NCBI RefSeq assembly: GCF_000003195.3
Contig: NC_012870.2
Coordinates: 22,746,501-22,810,500, forward strand
DNA from: Sorghum bicolor
Taxonomy: Eukaryota > Streptophyta > Magnoliopsida > Poales > Poaceae
Direction of reading: 5' to 3'
Length of the DNA stretch: 64,000 nt
Part shown: positions 38,101 to 47,694 of the stretch, piece by piece
Numbering within the stretch: position 1 is the first letter of the stretch
Layout: each line of letters begins with the position of its first letter
Notes under the pieces: generated by a model
What the model was told of the DNA's origin: nothing
Databases searched by the model: none
The model's input: the letters and a program-made list of their open reading frames with translations, nothing else
Translations under genes and position numbers: made by a program

Positions 38101-38529
38101 CCACCCCACGGTAGGGCTGGGCCAGGAATGAAAAGTGTCCTTCCACAGATCCAAGGAAAAGTTCTCTGCCCTGAAAGGGATCCTGTTGGTTTCTGCGTTT
38201 ATGAGATCGGTTGGATCTGGATCCCCTAACGGGCCAAGGCATTGGAGATGTGGTCGATCAGTGCGGATGACAATTTTGTTAGCCGATTCCTAATGGTTTT
38301 GGAGGTATAAAGAAGAAAACAAAAAAGGAGAAGTGGGAAAAATATTCAGTACGGCGGATTGCAGATGAACGAGGGTGAGAGAAAAGTACAAGGGATGGTG
38401 CGAAGGACTGACCTCAGGGATGATGAAGTTGATGGCCATTTTGCCACGAAGGAGGAGCTTGAGAGTTTTAGAGTTGGTGAAGAAGGAGCCTCGTCGGAGA
38501 TCTTGGAGCTTTTGGAACAGTGCCGCCAA
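35160..38529 (-). pseudogene. Antisense accessory gene of element D: plant mobile domain plus coiled coil
   Basis: Six exons on the minus strand: 38529-38413, 38289-36839, 36761-36561, 36475-36125, 36053-35932 and 35855-35160, each bounded by GT/AG sites in coding phase. Exon 2 contains the plant-mobile-domain (aminotransferase-like, PF10536) signature, for example SLDLWKDTFHSW, DTLNAFVFGHGPVSPTLADV and MLTGLDISS. Exon 4 is proline/glutamate-rich (PEELQEEVPQPEDTSADVH) and exon 6 ends in a long charged coiled coil (KREALLAELKRVEDALSQ). Breaks: one A seems lost from an A-run near 37780, a frame problem lies at the start of exon 4, and TTG stands where the first ATG is expected (38529). Host PMD proteins (MAIN, MAIL1) act in heterochromatin silencing; a role here is inference. 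It converges on pol with a gap of only 159 bp. Confidence 0.8.
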
Positions 38530-38589
38530 CGGGAAGGTGAGGTTGGAGTTGTGGAATGATGTGATGGAGGAGTACCCGAGAAGGAACTA

Positions 38590-38595
38590 CTTATA
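38590..38595 (-). promoter_or_regulatory. TATA box of the antisense gene in element D
   Basis: On the minus strand the text is TGCCCTATAAGTAGTTCC, about 60 bp upstream of the first codon of exon 1. The position and GC-rich flanks suit an independent promoter for the antisense gene. Confidence 0.55.
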
Positions 38596-39090
38596 GGGCA
38601 AAACGGGCAGGGGCAAATCTGACTTATCTCTTTGCCATATCCGAAAAATCCGAGGGTGCTCAGGTAGATATGGTAACTGTTTGCACGGTAATCAAGGGAT
38701 TGTGCAGGTGATTGACAGGAAGCGGTCATTATTCAGAGATATTTCACTGTGCGAGATCTCCTGGTCGGTCCATCGGCGGTGTCTTGTAACGGTCAAATTG
38801 CCGATGGGCAAATAAAATGGAGATAGCCGTTTGGGAAGATAAGGTACGAGCATCCTGGTCAGTCCATCGGCAAATCTTGGCAACGGTAATATTGCCGATG
38901 TGCGACTAAAAAGGAAATGTTCGTTTGGGAAGTTGAGGATTTTAAGGGATTCACAAAAGAACAGGGTCAGAGTTGTTCAGATTGAGGTTGTCGGTTACCA
39001 GGTTAAGAGCATTAATTGCGGGAAAAGGCATCATTACTGCAGAGAATTTCGGAGCATTAACGATTTCATACTCCGAAATTGGGGGGCATG

Positions 39091-39809
39091 TGTTGACACC
39101 GTTTTTGGGCACGTGTCCATGTTTGGTAGAGTACAGGCCGGCAGGATAGGACGGCGGTGTTTTGTCTACAGGATGAATTGCCGATGAGGATGGTTGCCGA
39201 TGAAGGAGAGATTGAACGTGACTAAGTCTATGGGTAGTGATGTGTCTGTGCCGATGGCTACAACAAGGAAGTCTACCGATGACTATGACAAGGGAGTCTG
39301 TTGATGATACGGAGGGAGTCTGGGAGTTGCCGATCGGTTTGTGGAGATGTTCCAGCTTGTCACGGGAGGATAGCTTTACGTTTTCCTTAGTTATTTAAAT
39401 GTTTTGTATACGGATTCTATGTAATTTGGAATTCAAATTCTAGTCGTGTCTGGTTGAAGCTCTTTGAGCAGGGTATAAATATAGACCCTAGGGCCTTGTA
39501 ATGATCTATCCATCAATCAATCAAACACACGTTTTTACTCACATTCCAGCATCTACTTTTTCGACGACTTCGTCATATTTTTTTTCTTTCCATTACGAGT
39601 TCTTAGGAATTCGTCGACTTAAGCTCGGCGCGTTCTCAAGTTCCGTGTGAGTACCCCTTAGCCGTGACATCCGGGCGCATCGCTGTTGTCAGGACTAAAG
39701 TATTCGAGTTACCACCTTTGCCGATAGTAAGGTCAAATCGGCTGGCACGCCTTAACGTTTGAATCGGGTATTAGCCCTTTGTGTTTGCAGACCAGCTTTT
39801 GCACCAACA
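39091..39809 (+). repeat. 3' LTR of element D
   Basis: Begins TGTTGACACCGTTTTTGG just after the purine-rich AAATTGGGGGGCATG (polypurine tract) and ends CTTTTGCACCAACA. TATA box is at 39474-39481. Compared with the 5' LTR I count eight substitutions, one lost base and a 4-base insertion (CTTT near 39587), which accounts exactly for the 3-bp length difference. Confidence 0.95.
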
Positions 39810-41310
39810 GCTCGTGAAGCCTTAGCTTTGTTCAGTCCGAGGATGAGACCTTCGTACTCAGCTATGTTGTTTGTTGCTTTGAATTTGAGTCTTGCAGCAT
39901 ATTTTAGCTTGAGCCCGGATGGTGCGATCAGAACGGCTGCTGCTCCTGCTCCAGCTTGCCCCCAGGCCCCATCCGTATACAGTGTCCACGGCTGGTCGAC
40001 TACCTTCTCCTCTTCTTTGTTCGAAGGTGTCCAATCTGCCATGAAGTCAGCCAGGGCTTGGGATTTGATGGAGGTTCTGGGGACATAGGTGATGTCAAAC
40101 TGTGATAGTTTAGCCGCCCATTTTCCTATACGTCTGGAGGCCTCCTTGTTTCTAAGGATATCACCCAAGGGCTGTGAAGTGGGTACTTTGATCTCATGGC
40201 TTTGGAAGTAATGCTTGAGCTTCCTCGATGCGCACAAGACTGCGTACGCGATTTTCTCTATCTCTGTGTAGTTCAACTTTGCTCCTGACAGAGCTTCGGA
40301 CACATAGTAGACGGGCCTTTGCACTGTTCCCTTACTATCGATTGTCTCGTGCACCAAAACAGCACTGACGGCGTGCTCGGAGGCAGCCACATACGGCAGT
40401 AGTGGAGTGTCCGCCTCGGGTACAGTTACCACCAGATTGGTCGCAATGTAGCTCTTGAGCTGCCTGAAGGCCTCTGATTGTTCCGGACCCCATTCTGTTT
40501 TGCCTCCTCCCCTCAGCACTTTGAAGAATGGAAGGCCCCGTTCTGCAGATCTTGAAATGAATCTGTTGAGGGCTGCTATTCGACCAGTCAACCTTTGCAC
40601 TTCTTTCTTGCTTGAAGGTTCTGCCATTGACATAATTGCCTTTGTCTTGTCTAGGTTTGCTCTGATTCCTTCGGAGCTGATGATATATCCCAGCATTTTT
40701 CCCTTGCTGACCCCGAATACGCATTTTTCCGGCTTAAGTTTCAGCCCGGCAGATCTGAGGTTGACAAAGGTTTCCTGTAGGTCCTTGATATGATCCTCTT
40801 TGCGTTTGCTCATGACGACAACGTCGTCGACGTAGGCTATGATGTTCCTCTGTAGCTGACTTCCCAGAACCTTCCCCATCATTCTGGAGAAGGTTGCTCC
40901 CGCGTTCTTGAGGCCTTCTAGCATTATGGTGTAGCAATATGTGTCAAATGGGGTTGTGAAGCTTGCCTTCCCCTCGTCTTCCTACTTAAGCCAAATTTGG
41001 TGGTATCCGGAGAAACAGTCCAGCAGTGAAAATCTCTGGCAACCGGCTGCTTTGTCGACAGAGGTATCTATCCTTGGCAAGGGGAAGGAGTCTTTGACAC
41101 AAGCCTTGTTGAGATCTATGAAATCTATGCACATTCTCATTTTGCCATTCTTCTTGGGGACCAGGACCACATTTGCCAACCATTCCGGGTACATGATTTC
41201 TCTGATGACTTTTGCGTCCAGAAGTCTTTGTACCTCTGCCTTTGCGGCTAAGGTTCTTCTTCAGACATTTTCCTCTGTCTCTGTTTCTTCGGCCTCATTC
41301 TCGGGTCGAT
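39810..41310 (-). pseudogene. Element C pol, N-terminal part: RT, RNase H, start of second RNase H
   Basis: On the minus strand: WLANVVLVPKKNGKMRMCID, FSLLDCFSGYHQIWL, LKNAGATFSRMMGKVLG, the catalytic YVDDVVVMS, then an RNase H (PLLPYVAASEHAVSAVL) and the start of the additional RNase H (WTLYTDGAWGQAGAGAA, NNIAEYEGLILGLNKAKA) cut by D. A frameshift lies at the RT start (about 41255) and an in-frame TAG at about 40985, just after the HQIW block. The enzyme copies the element's RNA to DNA. Its closest visible relative in the window is D, but the two differ throughout, so they are different families. Confidence 0.85.
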
Positions 41311-41469
41311 GTCCAGTGAATGCTCTATGATGTCTCTGCTGACTCCCTGCAGGTCAGCGGCACTCCAGGCAAAGATATCTTGATTCTTTTGCAACACGTC
41401 CAGCAACTCGAGTTCCTCTTCTCTGCTGAGGGTGGTGGAGATGGTGACCTTCCTATCTGGAACGGCCTC

Positions 41470-42885
41470 CTACAGAGGGACACATTTTGTTTCCTCCTGA
41501 TCGGCCAGGTCTGTCTTCCCCCTTGGCATGTCTGGTGGCTGGGAAGTTTCTTGTTGCGAAGCTTCTTGTTGCGTGGAGTCCACGGAGTTTATGTTTTGGA
41601 AAGATTTGTAGATTGCTTTCTCTATGTTCCTTACCTCCTTTTGACTTCCGTGAACAGTGATCACTCCGTGCAGAGCTGGGATTTTCATGCACAGGTATCC
41701 CATATGAGTAGCCGCATTGAACTTGATCAAGAACCCCCGCCCGAATATGGCGTTGTATGGGTAGTGCAGATCTACCACGTCGAAGGTAATATACTCTGTT
41801 CTCGCATTCTCAGATGTGCCAAAGGATACGGGCAGGGTGACCTTTCCCAGAGCATGTATCTGCTTTCCTCCGAATCCGATCAAAGGTGATTCCGAAGGTT
41901 GAAGTTGACTTCTGCTGAGCTTCATTTGGTCGAAGGTTCCAGCAAATATTATGTCTGCGGAACTCCCTGAGTCTACCAAGATCCTGCTCACTCCCCAACC
42001 CGCAACATTCGTTGTTATGACCATGGCATCCGTATGTGGGTAGCTTTCCAACCTTAGATCTTCCTCCGTGAAGGTTATTGGGGTTCTGGACCAATCGGGG
42101 CAGCGGACCGGCCCCTGAACCGCGACATTGTTGACGAGTCGAAGGTGATCCTTCTTCTGCTTCTTGGTCTGGAACTCTATGGAGGACCCTCCAGCTATCG
42201 GTAAGATCATCCCAATCGTGGGTAGGGGTGTATGAGGGCCGATCTGATTATCGGGGTGGGGTTCGATTTTTGGTGGAGGTGGAGCCTGGACTAATTGTAG
42301 TTGGTTTGGGGGAGGTAGTGACTGCTGGTGGGGCTGCGGGGTTTCGATATATGTAATCTGTGGAGGTCGTGGAGGAACATAGGTTGGTGGAAGGTTGTGG
42401 TCCGCGGGTTGCTGAGCTGGGCGCCAAGCTGGTAGAAAGCTGGGATAGTAAGCGGAGGCTAGCGCGCTGGGCTAAATTGGAGCTGGGTGCTGCTGGCTCA
42501 ATCCTCCGACATATGAATGGTAGAAGGTTTGTGGGAATGTGTGATTCGCCTCCCGAGGTTGAGCAACCGATGGCGGAGGTTGTGGAGCTGACCTGCTCTT
42601 GATCCTCTCCTGAGTTTCTTTTGCATCCGGGCAATCCCTAGTGGAGTGACCCTTTTTCTCTCCGTGAAAGAAACAATATTGCTTCCGCGGCCGCTGCTTC
42701 TGATTCTTTTGCCATCCTGTGTTCCGACCTCCTCCCCCGGCTTGATCGGGACCGCGTTCCAAATTTTGCGGTTCCGCCGGTGGACGGTTATGTTCCGACT
42801 TGTCATTCCTTGGTTGCTCGATATTCATCATCTGCCCACCGGTCTCTCGCTGTGGCCGACGTTCATCCTGGCTAAGGTTCTTCAT
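41470..42885 (-). pseudogene. Element C gag C-terminus and aspartic protease
   Basis: The first readable part (42885 downwards) is an Arg/Pro-rich gag tail with the zinc-knuckle-like CFFHGEKKGHSTRDC, followed by a proline/glutamine-rich spacer. The protease has the active site [15 protein letters not shown] and the motif [10 protein letters not shown]. Stops are seen in the spacer (about 42472) and at about 41470, each explicable by CAG to TAG. The gag capsid domain that should come first is absent, because element C ends at about 42886. Confidence 0.8.
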
Positions 42886-42886
42886 T

Positions 42887-43272
42887 CATCTTTTGTCACT
42901 ATTCATTCATTATTTATATTTTATGTGACACTTACCCTGTATTGAGAGAGGTAGATGGAAGTTTATCATTACACATGCAATGATACACATATTCCTCATT
43001 TATTCCTTAGCGTTCCCTTCCCAGTGGTAAAAATATAAATAATGATACCTAGAATACTTCCCGGTTAAAATGCTACATCGGTATTATCTGTGCTCTTACA
43101 GATACACATTCATATAGTTATTAGAGGAGCATTTGCATATTTCAATACCGCATCTCTCTGCCATGCTGGGGATGACAACTTGGCTTAAATGGCATCAGAG
43201 GTGGTTGCCATTTTTGGCACCGTTATCAAGATTAGTTAATCTACTTTTGGTAACGACGTTAGAAGTGTCAAC
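42887..43272 (+). mobile_element. LTR B, probable right part
   Basis: Contains CTTCCCGGTTAAAATGCTAC, which parallels CCTCCGGGTAAAATGTGACA in LTR A, the U5 tail of this LTR group. It continues through TGGCACCGTTATCAAG to a possible end GAAGTGTCAACA at 43272. A TGGCACC stretch could instead be a primer-binding site, in which case B would not be a solo LTR. The assignment is tentative. Confidence 0.4.
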
Positions 43273-43702
43273 AGTGCCTAGGCTAGGTTTACTTGTGGAT
43301 GTCCCCTGATCAGCCGGACAGTGGTAGCTCACGTACGTGACTTTATAGCTATGTTGAATCCTCTGTAGTCCACTTTCCGTTGATAAGACTGATAGGCTTG
43401 TAGGTGCCTGGTAGGAGATTACTCTGTTTCTTCTCGTATTCGGGTTATTTGCCTGATAAGACGATATTATACAAAGTTTACCGGAGTCAGAACCAGAGTG
43501 TATTAGCTATTTCCTTTTTCTTGATATGATCTAGTCTAATTGTAGAGTTAAGTTTGTATAGTTTTTCATCATCATAGTTGTTCCCTATGGATACGATATT
43601 TAAAACCTCCGGGTAAAATGTGACACTAGTATGATATCTATGAGCTTGCGGATAATTCTACTTAAAACTTATTTAGTGGTGTACAGTTAATTTATACCAA
43701 CA
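43273..43702 (+). mobile_element. LTR A, right part, ending at TSD ACAGG
   Basis: Resumes GCCTAGGCTAGGTTTACT and CCCCTGATCAGCCGGACAG, blocks also present in LTR B, and ends TTATACCAACA followed by ACAGG (43703-43707), the match to 17134-17138. Together with 17139-18002 this makes an LTR of about 1.29 kb. Confidence 0.75.
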
Positions 43703-43707
43703 ACAGG

Positions 43708-46338
43708 AATGCCACAATAGGCGCAAGAACTTCATCTATATGCTACATCATAGAAAGTTCAACTTTGATGGACTTGCAGTTTGAGACATATTTGAATCTA
43801 CAATCAAATAATAATATGTACATGTGGAACCAAGTGAGTTGTACCAAAAATCATTATATAAATATATAAATGAGCTCACCATATAATCAATAGTTATATC
43901 CAAAGGTGTTATGTCCTCATCAACATAAAGGGACCCGGACCCTTTCTCGGTGGAAAAGGCAAAGCAGAAATTAGTCTTTGATTACTACAACGCCATCTTG
44001 GGTGCTCCCTACCAACGAGAACACACATTGCAGCTAGCCGACCTGCTTCCTTAGCTAAACCTTAGTGGCATTGATGCTTGCTTCTCTGAGGAGGAGATCT
44101 AGGTGGCCGTCAAGGACCTGCCTTCAGATCGCTCGCCAGGACTAGATGGGTTCTTGGGGGCATTCTACAAGGCAGCATGGTCGATCATCAAGCAAGATTT
44201 GCTCAATACTTTCACTACACTCTGGTCGTTTGATGCACAGAGCTTCCATCTACTAAATGATGCACTTATGATCCTTCTGAGGAAGACCGATAGTCCGACT
44301 AGGCTAAAGGATTACGGGCCTATCCGCCTAATGCATAGTTTTAGCAAGCTCTTTGCTAAATGCTTGGCCAGATGTCTAGCACCGTGGCTTAAGGAGATTG
44401 TGGTGCCAAATCAGAGTGCATTCATCAGGGGTCAGTCAATACATGATAACTTCAGAGCTGTGCAATTGGCGTGTTGCTGGCTCCACTGCAAGAAGGTTAT
44501 GGCTATTCTGCTGAAGGTGGACATCGCCAAAGCCTTTGACTCGGTCATTTGGCCATTCTTGATTGAGGTTCTGAACCACATTGGGTTCCTCCGTCGATGG
44601 ACAAACTGGATTTCTATCCTCCTGTCGACGACTAGTACTAGGGTACTTGTTAATGGAATGGCCGGTAGAAGAATTGCACATGCACGTGGACTAAGACAGG
44701 AAGATCCAATCTCCCTAATGCTATTCATCATCATCATGGAGGCACTAAATTCTCTCTTCACTGAGGTTGACCGGCGGCGTGCATTGTTCTCGCTACCCAG
44801 ATAGGTGATCAAACATCGAGTATCCCTATATGTTGATGACCTCTTCCTACTAATCACTCCAAGCCCCGAGGACCTACACTGCATATGACAAATCCTATAT
44901 CTTTTTGCGGGGGCATCAGGCTTGGTGACCAATGTTAATAAATGCACGGCAACGCTGATATGCTGCTCACTACAGACCGTGGCTGACATCCAGGTGGCCT
45001 TACCTTATGTGGTGGCACAGTTCCCCTCCAGATACCTTGGAGTCTCTCTATCGTTGTCGTGGTTACACAGGGTTGAGGAACAACCGCTAGTTGACTCCAT
45101 TGCAGCAAGGATCCCAACATGGAAAGTTGGCCTCCTCACACACTCTGGTTGCATCCTACTGATGAAGGTCACCCTATTAGCAATACTGGTTCATATATGC
45201 ATCTCATGCTGCCTGTTGAGTTGGGCCTTGGGTCAGATCGACAAGCGCAGGGCATTCCTGTGGATTGGTTCCTCAGAGGCAGCAGAGGCATGTGTAAGGT
45301 CGCTTGGCCATCGGTGTGCAGGCCAACCACTATCGGTGGCTTGGGGGTCTTGGACCTACAGTTCTTCGGATTAGCACTTCGTCTACGATGGGAGTGGCTG
45401 AGCAAGACTTCACCCGACTGCTATTGGTCCTCCCTTCCATCCACCCCCGAGAACGAGGTGGCAGCTATGGCTACAGCAAGTATCAAGGTTGTCTTGGGAA
45501 ATATGGAAAAGGCGAGGTTTTGGACAGACAACTGGTCAGAGGTCAGGCCTCTATGTTAGTTCACCCCGAACCTGTTTGGGGCAATATCAAGGACTGGGAA
45601 GAGGAGAACGGTCAAGGAGGCCACCCTCCGGTATAGATGGGTACGAGACATAGCCGATGCGCACACCGTGCAGGTGCTGGTTCAATACCTGCATGTGTGG
45701 CGGCCACTTCGATAGGTTGTCCTACATCCATTGCAGGAGGATCGATTTATATGGAGATGGACCGCCGATGGCAAGTACTCGTCGTCCTCGGCCTACAAAG
45801 CTTTCTTTGTCGGCTTAGCCTCTCTGCCTAGTGTTAGGGAGCTATGGAAGACAAAGGCGCCGGCGCGGGTTAAATTCTTCTTCTGGCTAGCACTCCATCG
45901 GCGTCTATGGACGGTCGAGCGCCGCAAACGCCCTGGTCTACAGGATGACGATGCTTGTGTGTTGTGTAAACAAGAGGCTGAATCTGCGAACCACTTGTTC
46001 ATCGTTGTGTCGTCACGAAGGAGCTCTGGTGCGCACTGTTGACGCCGCTAGGCCTAGTCTCGCTCGCGCCGATCAGCAAGGAAAACTTAACGGATTGGTG
46101 GCTCCGACAGCGGCTTCGTCTCGATGTCTCCTTTCGTCCAGCCTTCGACTCCTTGATGCTGCTTGTTTCTTAGGTGGTTTGGAAGGAATGTAATAATAGA
46201 ATGTTGGTGTGGGAATTGGTAGGAGTCCCGGAGCTCTTCCAAAGGGGGGTTTCTGAAGCGACTAATTGGGTGCTAGCGGGCTTTAGGTCCCTTGCTGTAG
46301 ATTTAGCGCTTTGGTCGTCTAACTTTTTGGACATGTAA
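43708..46338 (+). pseudogene. LINE ORF2, reverse transcriptase and C-terminal zinc region
   Basis: Resumes as ECHNRRKNFIY in the frame left at 17138. RT blocks are PSDRSPGLDGFLGAFYK, DYGPIRLMHSFSKLFAK, NQSAFIRGQSIHDNF, LLKVDIAKAFDSVIW, GLRQEDPISLMLFI and the catalytic SLYVDDLFLL at about 44827. The C-terminal zf-RVT region (FIWRWTADGKYSSSSAY, WKTKAPARVKFFFW, CVLCKQEAESANHLF) lies at 45730-46020. Stops (44802, 44886) and frameshifts (about 45200-45300, 46030) show decay; the frame ends with TAA at 46336. A piece of 43752-43928 does not fit LINE coding and may be a further small insertion. In plant L1s this protein performs target-primed reverse transcription. Confidence 0.88.
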
Positions 46339-46481
46339 TCCTCTGCTTTTCTTTCTAGTAGCTAGAGCTTTGGTTTGTTTTGGCCTAATGTCGATGGCTC
46401 CTCGTCGTCGGGATAGGTTTGTTACTTTGACTTTTTTTTCTCTTAATGAAAAATAGGTTAACGGTCCCATCATAAAAAAAA

Positions 46482-47694
46482 TTTGATATCAGGATCAGCC
46501 CAGCACGAATTTCAGGGCAGGGTCGAGCTTGCGTGGCGGTGGTGCGTTCCGGCTAGAGGGACGTACGTTTGTGCGCCCTTCCCTGCGCGACACGTTTTTT
46601 GCTTGCGACATGCCAAAAGGCAAAACTGGGGAACCAAAGTCTCTTGCTGTGTGGTACGTATCAGACTAGCCGGAGGGAGCACTGACCACGGAGCCAGCTA
46701 GCCGGCACTTGGGCTCGTGTGATGAGCGGTGCCACCATATATTGGTTATTGGCCTCGGAGGCAATGATGGCCAAGTGAATCCTTTAAAAAAATCATATAT
46801 GCAATGCATGACTTTTCACCAACTCATCACGCTCTATCTGCTGTTCACCGTGTCATGAAAGATGCCCAAGGACGATTAACCTGATTAGTTAACAGTATAA
46901 TTACCTTCTTCGCTGGGTAGTGTAAAATAACGTACTAATATATATAGGCAACCAACTAATAACCAAGATAACTTTGTTAATTTTACTAATATATATGACA
47001 TGTACGTGCTTTCCGCTACCGTTCATTAAAATAATAAACTGCCTGGACTAGCTATGTATGGTAGGCATATACAAGTTGTCCCATGCATTTTATAAACGGG
47101 CGGCGAAACACGCACGACAACCCAAAAACTAGTTAGGAATGTGCTTGTTATTCTCGTTGCTCCTAGTCCCTGCTTGTTAGGTTGGCCTGCTGCTTTGGGC
47201 TCTACGAAAGACATCATGGAACCGCGCGCATGCAGACAAGAGCGAGCTACCACTGCACACTGTTCTTCCAGCAATAAAGTCACTCCGTTGGCAGTTGGCA
47301 CAGCGTACCCACGCTCACCGAGTCCGATCTCTCGAGAACATGCACGGTAGACTTGCGCAGCTAGCATCCATTTTGTTGGTCTCTATAGACGGCCTTCTTG
47401 TACTCGCAGTCCTGCGCAGCGACAAGGAAATAACAAGGATATATTTAGTGCATCCGCAGTCGGCACAGACAAACAATTGATCTGTCCTAAAGTAACTTTT
47501 TACGCAAGATTTGTCTTAGCCTTCAAAATTCAAAAAGTTACTTGGAAGGGAAACGACGACTCTCGCAAAGTCATGATGGGATCAGCTTGGTCTTCCTTTA
47601 TCGCGATGACTGTGTGATTGATCAAAATTAAAACAGTGATCGGAGATATATATATGGTAGAACTTGGAAACAAAATGACTATATTATCATCCAT
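46482..47694. other. Intergenic, unassigned
   Basis: Between the LINE tail and the next CACTA element. Short open frames exist, but none shows a recognisable domain or codon pattern. AT-rich patches alternate with a GC-rich patch at 46490-46720. Confidence 0.4.

Larger units (their letters stand above)
26589..39809 (+). mobile_element. Element D: full-length Tat-lineage Ty3/gypsy retrotransposon
   Basis: Two LTRs of 716 and 719 bp bracket gag, protease, RT, RNase H, a second RNase H, integrase and an antisense gene. The flanking 5-mers are GCTCC (26584-26588) and GCTCG (39810-39814), a target duplication with one mismatch. Deleting D and one copy restores the RNase H frame of element C (NKAKASRA joined to KTLLIKTD). 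The LTRs differ by about eight substitutions and two indels by eye, so the insertion is recent compared with the LINE. The word GCCGAT or ATCGGC recurs through the whole element. Confidence 0.95.
19270..42886 (-). mobile_element. Element C: Tat-lineage Ty3/gypsy retrotransposon, 5'-truncated
   Basis: Read on the minus strand: gag C-terminus and protease (42885-41470), RT-RNase H and the start of an additional RNase H (41310-39810), an interruption by element D, then the rest of that RNase H and integrase (26588-25059), a plus-strand accessory gene (20584-23544) and the 3' LTR (19270-19907). Gag-pro-RT-RH-aRH-INT order with a gene antisense to the pol frame is typical of the Tat lineage. The 5' LTR, primer site and gag N-terminus are missing: coding stops at about 42886 and the adjoining DNA does not resemble the 3' LTR. 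Confidence 0.82.
12565..46481 (+). mobile_element. Degenerate L1-type LINE, split in two by nested retrotransposons
   Basis: The left part (about 12565-17138) holds ORF1 and the ORF2 endonuclease; the right part (43708-46481) holds the reverse transcriptase and the C-terminal zinc-binding region. It ends with a short A-run at 46474-46481. Joining the parts at the ACAGG target duplication restores the reading frame across the break (HLQ at the left, then ECHNRRKNF at the right), which proves they were one element. The 5' end and the LINE's own target duplication were not identified. Many stops and frameshifts show it is old. Confidence 0.85.
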
